From Actinomycetales bacterium (lineage in GTDB: Bacteria; Actinomycetota; Actinomycetes; Actinomycetales; Dermatophilaceae), in the NCBI GenBank assembly GCA_016710385.1, contig JADJVX010000012.1, positions 53,038 through 117,037 of the forward strand: DNA of 64,000 nt, read 5' to 3'. Both the position numbers and the translations under genes were made by a program. This document shows positions 40,259 to 48,146 of this stretch, in pieces; the first letter of the stretch is position 1; each line of letters opens with the position of its first letter. A model generated the notes under the pieces. It saw only the letters and a program-made list of their open reading frames with translations. It searched no databases and was not told where the DNA came from.

Positions 40259-42025
40259 ATGGCCAGCACGTGGTTCGTCGATCTCGCCGCGGTTCGTATT
40301 CAGACGTGGCTCGCCCGCAGCGCTCGGATCCGCTATCGACGTGGGGCGTCCTTCCGCCTCGCCGATCTCACGACCGCTGATCACCTCACGACACTGCTGC
40401 CGCCAGGCGGATTGGTGGTTCCCAACCCCGAGGCAGGCAACGTGTCGGGTGTCGCCTCGCTGTGCTTCCCAGCCGCAGGACTCACCGACGACCAGGCGCG
40501 AGAAATTGCGCTCAACGCGGCGCTTGCGGTGGCCCAGCACCTGCGGAGTGTCTTCCCCGCGCTGCCGTTGCAAGCGCTCTGGGGGCGGGGTGACTTCTAT
40601 GTCCAGGCGTATGCCGGTGACATGCGCAAGCGCGCGCCCCTGCTCGACCTCCCCGCCCTGGTGCAGGAGGGTATAGCGAGCCGGCCATGTGGTATGTGCC
40701 GCACCGCGCGGGCTGTCCACGCCGGGGTGAGCTTCGTCAAGGAGGGAGACGACGAAGTCGACGTCTGTGTCGACTGCTACTCCCGGGTGTTGCGCGGTGA
40801 CAAGGCCAAGTCTTCGGTGGCTGGAGCGGTGTCCGCGTCCAAACCGTCGCGCCTGCCTGAGGCTCAACAGAGGTTGCACGCCGACCTTGCGAAGGTGACA
40901 GGTGAAGGGTCGGTTTTCCCCGACGATTTCGGCGATCTCGCCAGATGGGTCCCGAAAGCGCAGGGTGATGCTGCGACTCAGCTGTGCACGATCTACGCCG
41001 ATGGCAACCGCATCGGTGCGCTCATGAAGGTGGTGGCGGACCACCTCACTGGTGCCGCAGCCCAGGATCCAACCGCCAAGGAGCAGCGACAGACGATTGT
41101 CGCGGGCATCACTGAGGCAACCCGGAGATCCGTAGCCGAGGCGGCGGCCGCCACCATGACTGGGGCGGTCAAGCAATCCGGAGCGACGGATGCGGCAGCA
41201 GGAGCCAGGGTCCCCGCTCTGGTCCATCTGGCAGACGGCGACGATGTGTTGATGACCGTGCCGGCCGCTGTGGGATGGCAGGCCGCGCGCAAGCTGGGGT
41301 CGACCTTCGCCAGCGAGCTCCGGCAGACGGTCAGCGGTGCTGGCATCGCCAAGGAGCTGCAGGACTTCTCGCTCTCGATGGGAATGGTGTTCCACCATGC
41401 GTCCCACCCCTTCGCCGACGTCGTCGTCTTGGCTGAGGACTTGCTTGTGTCGGCCAAGAGGCAGGTCAAGGGGTTGCAGGCTTCGGTTGCCTTCCTCGAC
41501 ATCACCGCCGACGGCGAGACCTCAATCGGGGCGCGCGAGGCCAACCCGGACCAACCCCGGCGAGCCCTAACGCTCGACGAACTCGACACGTGGGAAGCGG
41601 CGCTGACTGAGGCCGCGGCTGTCGAGGCATCCCAACGGGCGAATGTTCTCCAATTGCTCCGTGAAGTGACCGCGGAGGCAAACAGTGGCTCGGGGGTGGC
41701 GCCTGGCGACGAGCAAGAGAGCGCCCGAGGCGCGCTGGCTCGCCGTGTCGCGACGATGGGGGAGCGCGGCATCCTCGCGCTGGTGAGCGAGTCGAGCGAG
41801 TCGACCGAGCAACCGGGCCAGGTCCCCGAGGGGCGGGCCGAGTTCGTGGCCTGGGTCAAGGCGATCCGCGCACGGCTTGAGAGTGACGACCCTGGGACCC
41901 GCGACGAACTGCGTTTGCGACTGGACATCGCGCGGTGGTGGCCTGCCCCCGCCGTGTCAGCCCCACAGCCCGACGGGGCATCCCCCTTGCCTGACGACCG
42001 TCCTTCGGAAGGAGATCCGTCGTGA
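40259..42025 (+). CDS. cas10: Cas10, HD-less, with DGDD palm motif
   Basis: This 588-residue large subunit of the type III effector makes cyclic oligoadenylate when target RNA is bound. There is no N-terminal HD nuclease: the protein starts directly with a palm-like region. A zinc ribbon (CGMC and CVDC, residues about 143-175) precedes the second half, where CTIYADGNRIGAL and the cyclase motif HLADGDDVLMTV are found. The motif reads D326-G327-D328-D329 instead of GGDD; both catalytic Asp remain. FHHASHPFADVVVLAEDLL is the conserved helix after the palm. With no HD domain, DNA cleavage is unlikely and signalling to effectors is the main output. It overlaps the next gene by four bases. Confidence 0.88.
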   Translation: MASTWFVDLAAVRIQTWLARSARIRYRRGASFRLADLTTADHLTTLLPPGGLVVPNPEAGNVSGVASLCFPAAGLTDDQAREIALNAALAVAQHLRSVFPALPLQALWGRGDFYVQAYAGDMRKRAPLLDLPALVQEGIASRPCGMCRTARAVHAGVSFVKEGDDEVDVCVDCYSRVLRGDKAKSSVAGAVSASKPSRLPEAQQRLHADLAKVTGEGSVFPDDFGDLARWVPKAQGDAATQLCTIYADGNRIGALMKVVADHLTGAAAQDPTAKEQRQTIVAGITEATRRSVAEAAAATMTGAVKQSGATDAAAGARVPALVHLADGDDVLMTVPAAVGWQAARKLGSTFASELRQTVSGAGIAKELQDFSLSMGMVFHHASHPFADVVVLAEDLLVSAKRQVKGLQASVAFLDITADGETSIGAREANPDQPRRALTLDELDTWEAALTEAAAVEASQRANVLQLLREVTAEANSGSGVAPGDEQESARGALARRVATMGERGILALVSESSESTEQPGQVPEGRAEFVAWVKAIRARLESDDPGTRDELRLRLDIARWWPAPAVSAPQPDGASPLPDDRPSEGDPS

Positions 42026-42651
42026 CAACCACCGGAGCGGTGGGACAAGGTCAGCCTGCTCTACGAGTCCCTGACGTGATCGAGTTCGTCATCGAGTTCC
42101 ATTCCACGTTCAGGGTGGGGGCGGCCTACCCGAATGACGGGGTTGACCTGACCTACGACGTCGACGAACCACTCCCCCCGGATCACCTGAAGGGGATCAT
42201 GCGTGCCGAGGCGGCGATGATTGTCAGCGCACTCGGCCTATCGGAGGGGTTGCTGGACCGGACCTTCGGCACGCCAGGGCACTCCAGCGCCTGGTCGTGG
42301 TTCGGGGCCGATGGTCCGTGGTCAGTGCCGATCCTGCGTCATCGAGTGGCCATCCACCCGGAGACCCACGCTGCCAAACAGGATCATCTCGTCGCAGCGA
42401 CCGCGACGGTTGCCGACCGTGCCGCCTTCGTCGTCGAACACTCCCCCAGCGTCACGGAGTCGGCGGGCGAGGTTGCCCGGCAGGCCGCGCTCATTCGGCT
42501 CGCGGGTCGCTCGGTGCACCACCTCGGCGGATGGCGTCGACGTGGCTACGGCTGGGTCGGAGTTCATGTCGAGGGGGACAGAGCGCGGTCTGCTGTGGAC
42601 GCAGTCGAGGCAGATCTGCGCACTCTCACCACGGCTGGGGAGGAATTGTGA
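42022..42651 (+). CDS. Small RAMP (Cas7/Csm3-like) subunit
   Basis: This 209-residue RAMP protein has an N-terminal strand EFVIEFHSTFRVGAAYPNDG, the KGIMRAEAAMIVSALGL helix that packs on crRNA in Cas7-like subunits, and the C-terminal glycine-rich loop LGGWRRRGYGWVGV. GTG 42022 overlaps the Cas10 stop and follows GGAAGGAG. It is probably a crRNA-binding backbone subunit. The exact type III-D name cannot be fixed without a profile search. Confidence 0.75.
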   Translation: MTTTGAVGQGQPALRVPDVIEFVIEFHSTFRVGAAYPNDGVDLTYDVDEPLPPDHLKGIMRAEAAMIVSALGLSEGLLDRTFGTPGHSSAWSWFGADGPWSVPILRHRVAIHPETHAAKQDHLVAATATVADRAAFVVEHSPSVTESAGEVARQAALIRLAGRSVHHLGGWRRRGYGWVGVHVEGDRARSAVDAVEADLRTLTTAGEEL

Positions 42652-43952
42652 AGGCCCTGACGGTCACTTTGCGGCAGCCAGCCCAGCTGTCGACATCCCT
42701 GCGCAGTGATGGGCTCATCGACACGGTGAGTCACGTTCCCGGATGGGTTGTCCGGGGTGCTCTGGCCGCGGCATGGATCAGGACTCATGGGGCCCCAGAG
42801 CGGGCCCCGACGCGCAGTACCTTCTTGCGATTGTTCGAAGGAGAGGTGCGTTTCGGACCTCTGTATGCCGGTGCGCCGCCGTCGCCCCTATCGGTCCACC
42901 GGCACAAGTACGCGAGCGAGCCCGCCTGCACCACGGCATACCTGGATGCCGCAGCATCGGGCACCTTCGAAAAGCCCGCCGCGTGTGCCGACTGCGGGCA
43001 GGAGTGGGTGCCACTGCGGCCCGGGCATTCGCCCGAGGCCCGGCACGTCAGGACGAGCGTCGCGATCGACTCGACGAAGCACACGGCAAAGCCCGGGCAA
43101 CTGTTCAGCCGTCGGCGCTTGCGCAGCACCCTCCCCATCCGCGATGACTCGGGTCGCCTCGCCGGCCATGCGGTGGCCACATTCACCGGTGAGGTGACCG
43201 GCGACGAGGCCCTGGTCGACTCCCTTGCCACGCTCCAACGGGTGCGCATCGGCGGACGGAAGACGAGTCATGGGGCAGTCACGATCGCGTTCAGTGACAC
43301 CGGCGCGACGCAACTGTGGGTCCGAGACGACGGGGTGCTGGTCTTTGCGCTGAGCTCACCGGCGATCTTCGTCGACGCCGAAGGTCGGCCGACGAACGCC
43401 CCGACCGACGGTGAACTGTCGCGCGTGTTGGGGTGCGATGCCACAGTCGTCAAAGCCTGGACTCGGTGGGACACCGTGGGCGGATGGCATGGTGCCAGTG
43501 GTCTGCCGAAGCCGACCGAAACCGTTGTGACAGCGGGATCGACGTATGCCGTGCGGCTCGCCGATCCGCCTCGGGCAAACCTCGCGGCATTGGTCGCGCA
43601 GGGAGTCGGTCTGCGCCGTCACGAGGGGTTCGGCCATATCGGGCACTACCTCATGCCGACGCGGTCGGCTGCCGAGGTTGAGGCTGCGGCTGAGTCCCTG
43701 GCGGCAAGTGTCACGGAGGACGACCTGCTCCCCTTCGTGGCGTTCCGATATGCCCAGGGAGTCATTCCGGCCGACTTGGCCGACGCTATCCGCGCTGCCG
43801 CGGCAGATGACTCGCTCGTTGCCGAAGCGGCTGCCTTGGCGAGGCGGTACGGCGGTGCTTTCACCGGCGCACGAGACGCCAAGAAGGCTGAGCAGCTCTT
43901 GGCGCTACCCCCCGCGAAGGTCAACGCGATCGTGACAAGGCTGGAGCAGTGA
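42648..43952 (+). CDS. csx10: Csx10-like RAMP (Cas5-type subunit of type III-D)
   Basis: This 434-residue protein has the Csx10 layout: SHVPGWVVRGALAAAWIRTHG near the N terminus, LFEGEVRFGPLYAG, the HKY segment, a CADCGQEW zinc-like pair, HVRTSVAIDSTKHTAKPGQLFS and a glycine-rich IGGRKTSHGAV. The C-terminal half has RRHEGFGHIG and a helical tail. Csx10 is the Cas5-like subunit that caps the crRNA 5' tag in III-D complexes. GTG 42648 overlaps the previous stop. Confidence 0.82.
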   Translation: MKALTVTLRQPAQLSTSLRSDGLIDTVSHVPGWVVRGALAAAWIRTHGAPERAPTRSTFLRLFEGEVRFGPLYAGAPPSPLSVHRHKYASEPACTTAYLDAAASGTFEKPAACADCGQEWVPLRPGHSPEARHVRTSVAIDSTKHTAKPGQLFSRRRLRSTLPIRDDSGRLAGHAVATFTGEVTGDEALVDSLATLQRVRIGGRKTSHGAVTIAFSDTGATQLWVRDDGVLVFALSSPAIFVDAEGRPTNAPTDGELSRVLGCDATVVKAWTRWDTVGGWHGASGLPKPTETVVTAGSTYAVRLADPPRANLAALVAQGVGLRRHEGFGHIGHYLMPTRSAAEVEAAAESLAASVTEDDLLPFVAFRYAQGVIPADLADAIRAAAADDSLVAEAAALARRYGGAFTGARDAKKAEQLLALPPAKVNAIVTRLEQ

Positions 43953-45304
43953 TGAGCCGTCAGCATTACCTGAGAATCCGCCTGGTCATGATGGAGGCGG
44001 GAGGAGTAGCTCGTCCTGCGCCCCAACGTTCCCAAGCTGCGGACCTGGTCATCGACACCGACCACCGTGGGATGCCGCAGCTCCCGGCCACGTCGTTCGC
44101 GGGAGCACTGAGACAGCGAGTCCGAGAAATCCGGCCGGACGCGGTGGATGAGTGGTTCGGCTTCGTCCAGGGGAGCGAGTCTCGAGCAAGTGGCATCTGG
44201 GTGCTCGGCAGTCGCCTCGTCGATGCGACTGGCGCACTCCGCTCCGGTCCGGCGACGACCTCCGAGGTCACCACGACGGCCATCGACCGGCATTCCGGAG
44301 CCGCAGCTGTTCGCACGTTGCGGAAGACGCAGATCTTGCCGGCCGGGACGAGGTTTGAGATCTACGTCCGCTGTGATGCGGGCATCCCGATGGCGGACCT
44401 CGTCAGGTGTCTCAACGACTGGGCGCCGCTCGTCGGGCACTCGACCTCGACGGGGCGTGGTCGGTGCGAGGTCGAAGAAGTGCGCACGGGCACTCTTGAC
44501 CTGAGCACCTCGGAGGGCCTGCTGACGTGGTTGACCACTTCGGGGCCCGATCTGGTGCGCTCAGTCGCGACCAAGGTGGAGCCGGTGAGTCGCCCCGACG
44601 TCGCTGGCGCGACGTACACATTGACCTTCAGGACCGCGGACGGCCCACTGGCTTTCTCGCTCAATTCTGACGGCGAGCTGCCGTCGTCCAGGAGACTGCC
44701 CGGCGCCAGTATCAAAGGGGTCATCCGGTCCCGAATGGAATACATCCTGCGCAGCGTCGGACTCCTCAATGAGTATGCCTGTGGCGGCGTCGGCTGTGGG
44801 ACGTGTGTGGTGTGCCAGGTCTTCGGCCATTCGGCAAAGGCCAACGTCAAGAGGGTGTCGGTCGGCCAACGGGCGCTCTTGCGAGTGCACGACGCACCGG
44901 TGACGGGAGTGGTGCGCAAGCGATCCCACGCCCCGCTCGATCGCTGGACCGGGGGCGTCGCGATGGCGTCGAAGGACGAGCCGAAGGTCTACGTCGCCAA
45001 CAGCCGCGGCGGCCTGCTGCACACCTTCGAGGGTGTCGAGGAGGGCCAATTCACCGCGACTTTCGTCGGCGAGCTGCCTGAGCGCCTCAAGGTCGGGTTC
45101 GAGGCGCTGCTGACGCTCGTGCTGGCGGACATCGAGGACGGGCTCGTGGGTTTCGGACGCGCGACGACTCGCGGCTATGGGTCGGTGTCCTTGTCCGCAG
45201 TCACCGTGCCGGGTGAGGGTTCACTGCCGACTCGCGAGCAGGCTCAGCAGTGGGTGGTCGATGAGCTGGCCCGGCAATCTGATTCCGAAGGAGCTCTCGC
45301 ATGA
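43952..45304 (+). CDS. Double Cas7 (Csm3-like) RAMP fusion
   Basis: This 450-residue protein contains two Csm3-like units. Unit one (about 1-180) has LVIDTDHRGMPQLPATSFAGALRQRVRE, where the Asp pair fits the RNA-cutting loop of Csm3, and ends GHSTSTGRGRCEVEE. Unit two (about 195-430) has LPGASIKGVIRSRMEYILRS, the zinc cluster CGGVGCGTCVVCQVFGHS and GFGRATTRGYGSVSL. Such tandem Cas7 fusions are typical of type III-D operons. Target-RNA cleavage is the expected activity. ATG 43952 overlaps the previous stop by one base. Confidence 0.82.
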   Translation: MSRQHYLRIRLVMMEAGGVARPAPQRSQAADLVIDTDHRGMPQLPATSFAGALRQRVREIRPDAVDEWFGFVQGSESRASGIWVLGSRLVDATGALRSGPATTSEVTTTAIDRHSGAAAVRTLRKTQILPAGTRFEIYVRCDAGIPMADLVRCLNDWAPLVGHSTSTGRGRCEVEEVRTGTLDLSTSEGLLTWLTTSGPDLVRSVATKVEPVSRPDVAGATYTLTFRTADGPLAFSLNSDGELPSSRRLPGASIKGVIRSRMEYILRSVGLLNEYACGGVGCGTCVVCQVFGHSAKANVKRVSVGQRALLRVHDAPVTGVVRKRSHAPLDRWTGGVAMASKDEPKVYVANSRGGLLHTFEGVEEGQFTATFVGELPERLKVGFEALLTLVLADIEDGLVGFGRATTRGYGSVSLSAVTVPGEGSLPTREQAQQWVVDELARQSDSEGALA

Positions 45305-45714
45305 GCACGATGAGCTGGACGGACCTTTTCGCCGTGGTCGGCCCGAAGAGCGGCACGGCATACGAGTGGCTCTGGCAGGACCTCGATGGGCTTCACCTGA
45401 GCCCATTGCCGGAGGACCCTCCTCCCACCTCGATCATGTGGGGTTGGCCGCAGCCCGAGCCGGGCCGGAAGCCGGAGTTCGCCCAACTGTGGCGGGTCCG
45501 GCTTGACGGCGAGACGGTGTATGCCGCCTCGCCCGCATCGGGCACCCCACACGAGGTCCTGCCTTGGGGAGGGCTGGATCAGGTCGCCCAAATGAGGTGC
45601 GCCGACGGTCTGGTGAGGTCGGAGGTCCAACAAATGGTCTTCGTCGAGGTGGTCGAAGACCTGCCTGCGGACGGCTCTGCCCCGTTGACCTTCTACTACC
45701 GGGTGGTGGCCTGA
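45301..45714 (+). CDS. Csx19-like protein (TIGR03984 type)
   Basis: This 137-residue protein lies in the place where type III-D operons carry csx19. It is beta-rich with many Trp (SIMWGWPQP, WLWQDLDGLHL, LWRVRLDGETVYAASP) and no catalytic motif. The assignment relies on size and position as much as sequence. It overlaps genes on both sides (four bases and one base). Its role in the complex is not known; no other small-subunit (Cas11-like) gene is present in the operon. Confidence 0.6.
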   Translation: MSTMSWTDLFAVVGPKSGTAYEWLWQDLDGLHLSPLPEDPPPTSIMWGWPQPEPGRKPEFAQLWRVRLDGETVYAASPASGTPHEVLPWGGLDQVAQMRCADGLVRSEVQQMVFVEVVEDLPADGSAPLTFYYRVVA

Positions 45715-46988
45715 TGGGCCTGCAACATGTCGTCCGGAGAGGGGAGGCGGTCGATCGTCTCAACCGTCGATTTGTGGTGGGAATTGGTGTTGCTACGGCC
45801 GTTCTTGGAGCGGGACTCGGAACATGGACGGACATAGCCTCGTCCGACGATTGGTCGCAGCGGCGCTTTTTTACCGCGGCCATCACCACCATCCTGGGCC
45901 TTGGGGTCCTCATCTGGTCCGGGTGGAACTGGCGCAAACAGAAGAATCTGCTCGCGAAGCGCGGCTCGGCGTACCTCGTCGACGCCGAGGCGCAAGAGTG
46001 GACAAATGATGCCGAGAAGCGACGATTCTTGAAGTCAGTGGGAGCGGAGTTCGCCCAGGTGTACTCCGTGCCGGGACCAAACGCGCTCGACATCAACTGG
46101 CGGTGGCCTGCCGTTCCGCCTGGTGAAGAGTTGTGGAGCGGCGGGGTGGACGATCTCGTGCTGGCCTTCCGGGCGGTGCAGAGGATTGACGACGAGCTGA
46201 CCCCGAATAATGTCCTCGCGTGGCTCCCGTGGCCCGCCGCAATTGCCACGATGGCCCGCCTGCGGCGAGCTGAAGCTGGGTTACCGATCGTGGTGAGGCA
46301 GCGTCCCATCGGAGGGCGCATGCGCGACTCGGCTATTTCTATGCCCATGCTTGAGGCTTTCAAGCAGGACCCGCACGATTTTCTGCGACCGACGCAGGCT
46401 GAACGGCGGTTGGAGGCTGCGGAGGAACTAGTGCACCCGGTCATGCTCACTGTGATGCAAGGTCTTCAGCGTCCCGCAGCGCCAGGCGTGGCCGGACCCT
46501 CCGACATGAGAGGGCTGTCAGGTGATTCACCCCCGAGAGTCCGCGTGCTGTTGGCTCGGTCGAATAGCGGACAGTGGGATGAGTTGACCACGTCTGGCTG
46601 GCTTCCCAATGCTGGCTTCCTTGATGTCGCAGACTACGCAGGCATCGGGTTCTCGGGGGAAGTTCAGACCGAGATCCACGAGTGGCGCTACCTTCCGCCC
46701 GACGGCAAGCATCACTCGTGGGCCTCGTATGCCGATATCGCCCACGATGTCGTTGATTGGATTTGTCGAACCGCCATTACTGACGGGATCAACCTCTTTG
46801 GCTCGACCCTTCCCCAAGAAGTGTCGCTAGGCATGGGCCTGGACATCTCCAGCAGCAACCCGCAGGGCTGGCCGCGCCACTTATGGCCCCTGCTCAAGCC
46901 AGGCCCAGACATTCCAATGTCCATCCCTGGCCTATCGTTGGGATTGGAATCCCTCACGTACGTGCCTCAGGCGCCGCGATGCAGCTGA
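45714..46988 (+). CDS. Two-TM protein with possible C-terminal SAVED-like domain
   Basis: This 424-residue protein has two membrane helices near the N terminus (VVGIGVATAVLGAGLGTW and FFTAAITTILGLGVLIWSGW), then a soluble domain of about 350 residues. Its C-terminal block GINLFGSTLPQEVSLGMGLD followed by a WPRHLW segment resembles the end of SAVED domains, which bind cyclic oligonucleotides (consensus like hxLFxAxPxxlAxxlG). It is embedded inside the cas operon with one-base and ten-base overlaps. A membrane effector gated by Cas10's product is the attractive reading, but the SAVED match is weak and needs a profile or structure check. Confidence 0.5.
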   Translation: MGLQHVVRRGEAVDRLNRRFVVGIGVATAVLGAGLGTWTDIASSDDWSQRRFFTAAITTILGLGVLIWSGWNWRKQKNLLAKRGSAYLVDAEAQEWTNDAEKRRFLKSVGAEFAQVYSVPGPNALDINWRWPAVPPGEELWSGGVDDLVLAFRAVQRIDDELTPNNVLAWLPWPAAIATMARLRRAEAGLPIVVRQRPIGGRMRDSAISMPMLEAFKQDPHDFLRPTQAERRLEAAEELVHPVMLTVMQGLQRPAAPGVAGPSDMRGLSGDSPPRVRVLLARSNSGQWDELTTSGWLPNAGFLDVADYAGIGFSGEVQTEIHEWRYLPPDGKHHSWASYADIAHDVVDWICRTAITDGINLFGSTLPQEVSLGMGLDISSSNPQGWPRHLWPLLKPGPDIPMSIPGLSLGLESLTYVPQAPRCS

Positions 46989-47374
46989 TCAACGTCACGC
47001 CGCACGTGGTCACTGTCTCCGATGAGGTGGGAACGGCGCTCGCATCCTGGCCACCGAGCGGCATCTTCACGCGCCTGGTCGAGTCCAGTGCCAAGGGCCG
47101 CCCTCTGGCCGCAGACGAGGGGCTGGTGCCAGTGGTCCACATGAGCTACACCGGTGAGATCGAGGGCTTGCCGGCCCCGAAGGAGGGCACGGCATACATC
47201 GTGTCTCGGGTTCTGGCGGCGGCGGTCGACCGCTCGGATCTCTACTTCCCCTTCGATGAAGTGCGTGATGCCCGGGGACAGATCGTCGGGTGTCGCGCCC
47301 TCGGGCAATACGACCACGGGGGCAAAGCCGCTCCGGGGTCCACGACGGAGAGCGAGGGCACCCGTGCCAAGTAG
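46979..47374 (+). CDS. Small conserved protein of unknown function in the cas operon
   Basis: This 131-residue protein opens LINVTPHVVTVSDEVG and contains EIEGLPAPKEGTAYIVSRVL and DARGQIVGCRALG. The same pattern (TPH start, GLP..GT.YIVS.lvA, GC..L end) occurs in small bacterial and phage-associated proteins of unknown role. It overlaps the two-TM gene by ten bases and cas6 by eleven. Being locked between a candidate cyclic-nucleotide effector and cas6, it could be a regulator, for example a signal-degrading protein, but nothing in the sequence proves this. Confidence 0.55.
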   Translation: MQLINVTPHVVTVSDEVGTALASWPPSGIFTRLVESSAKGRPLAADEGLVPVVHMSYTGEIEGLPAPKEGTAYIVSRVLAAAVDRSDLYFPFDEVRDARGQIVGCRALGQYDHGGKAAPGSTTESEGTRAK

Positions 47375-48143
47375 ATGGTGGGTTCCGATTCCCCGACTCG
47401 ATCCCTCGATGGTCAAGCTGGAGTTCGTGCACGCCGCCTTCTCGGGGTGGTTCGACCGCACCATGGCCGAACACAAAGCCGGTGACAAGCCGTATGCCGT
47501 GTCGCCCCCGTCACGGCGCGGGGGACACGTCGGGGTCGAGATCAGCCTGCTCAATGACGTCGCGCACGAGCGCTTTGCCGAAGCGACGCAACGCTCCAGT
47601 GAGGTGCGGCTTGGCAACCAGAAGCGTCTCACCGACAGGCCGCACCTGGTGCAGCGGGCATCATGGCGCGAGCTCGCCAGACCGACCGGCGACAGAGAGT
47701 GGACGCTGCATCTGCTCACCCCGACGACCTTTCGTTCAGGGCCGCGGTCCTCGCCTCTGCCCAGCGTGGAAACCGTGATCGCCGGGCTGCGGAGGGCCTG
47801 GAATCTGTGGTGCGACGAGCCCGACCTCATCCCCCTGCCGCAGGATCCCCGCGACCCGGCATACCGACGGGTGTGGGTGAGCGACCTTGCTCTCACGAGC
47901 ACGGTCACCGAGCTGACGATAGGCCGCACCTCTGGTGCCCGGAGTGCAGTGCACCTGTCCGGATGTACCGGGTCGATGACCTTCCGGGCCGACGACGATC
48001 TCACTGCGGCGTGGGCTGGGCCGCTGCTGCGGCTGGCCGAATACTGCGGGGTCGGATCCATGCGGGCCAAAGGGTTCGGCGTTGCCGAGCTCGAGACCAG
48101 GGGCTCCCGCTCAATGCCGGACGATTGGCCCGTTGTGGTGTGA
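47364..48143 (+). CDS. cas6: Cas6 crRNA-processing endoribonuclease
   Basis: This 259-residue Cas6-family protein cuts the CRISPR repeat in the precursor transcript. It shows the N-terminal LEFVHAAFSGWFD strand-helix, the mid-protein segment LHLLTPTTFRSGPRSSPLPSVETVIAGLRRAW typical of Cas6, and the C-terminal glycine-rich loop CGVGSMRAKGFGVAEL. GTG 47364 is chosen because VPSRWWVPIPRLDPSMV is the common start of this subgroup; ATG 47409 is the alternative. It overlaps the upstream gene and is followed three bases later by the RT-Cas1 gene. Confidence 0.85.
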   Translation: MPSRWWVPIPRLDPSMVKLEFVHAAFSGWFDRTMAEHKAGDKPYAVSPPSRRGGHVGVEISLLNDVAHERFAEATQRSSEVRLGNQKRLTDRPHLVQRASWRELARPTGDREWTLHLLTPTTFRSGPRSSPLPSVETVIAGLRRAWNLWCDEPDLIPLPQDPRDPAYRRVWVSDLALTSTVTELTIGRTSGARSAVHLSGCTGSMTFRADDDLTAAWAGPLLRLAEYCGVGSMRAKGFGVAELETRGSRSMPDDWPVVV

Positions 48144-48146
48144 CCG

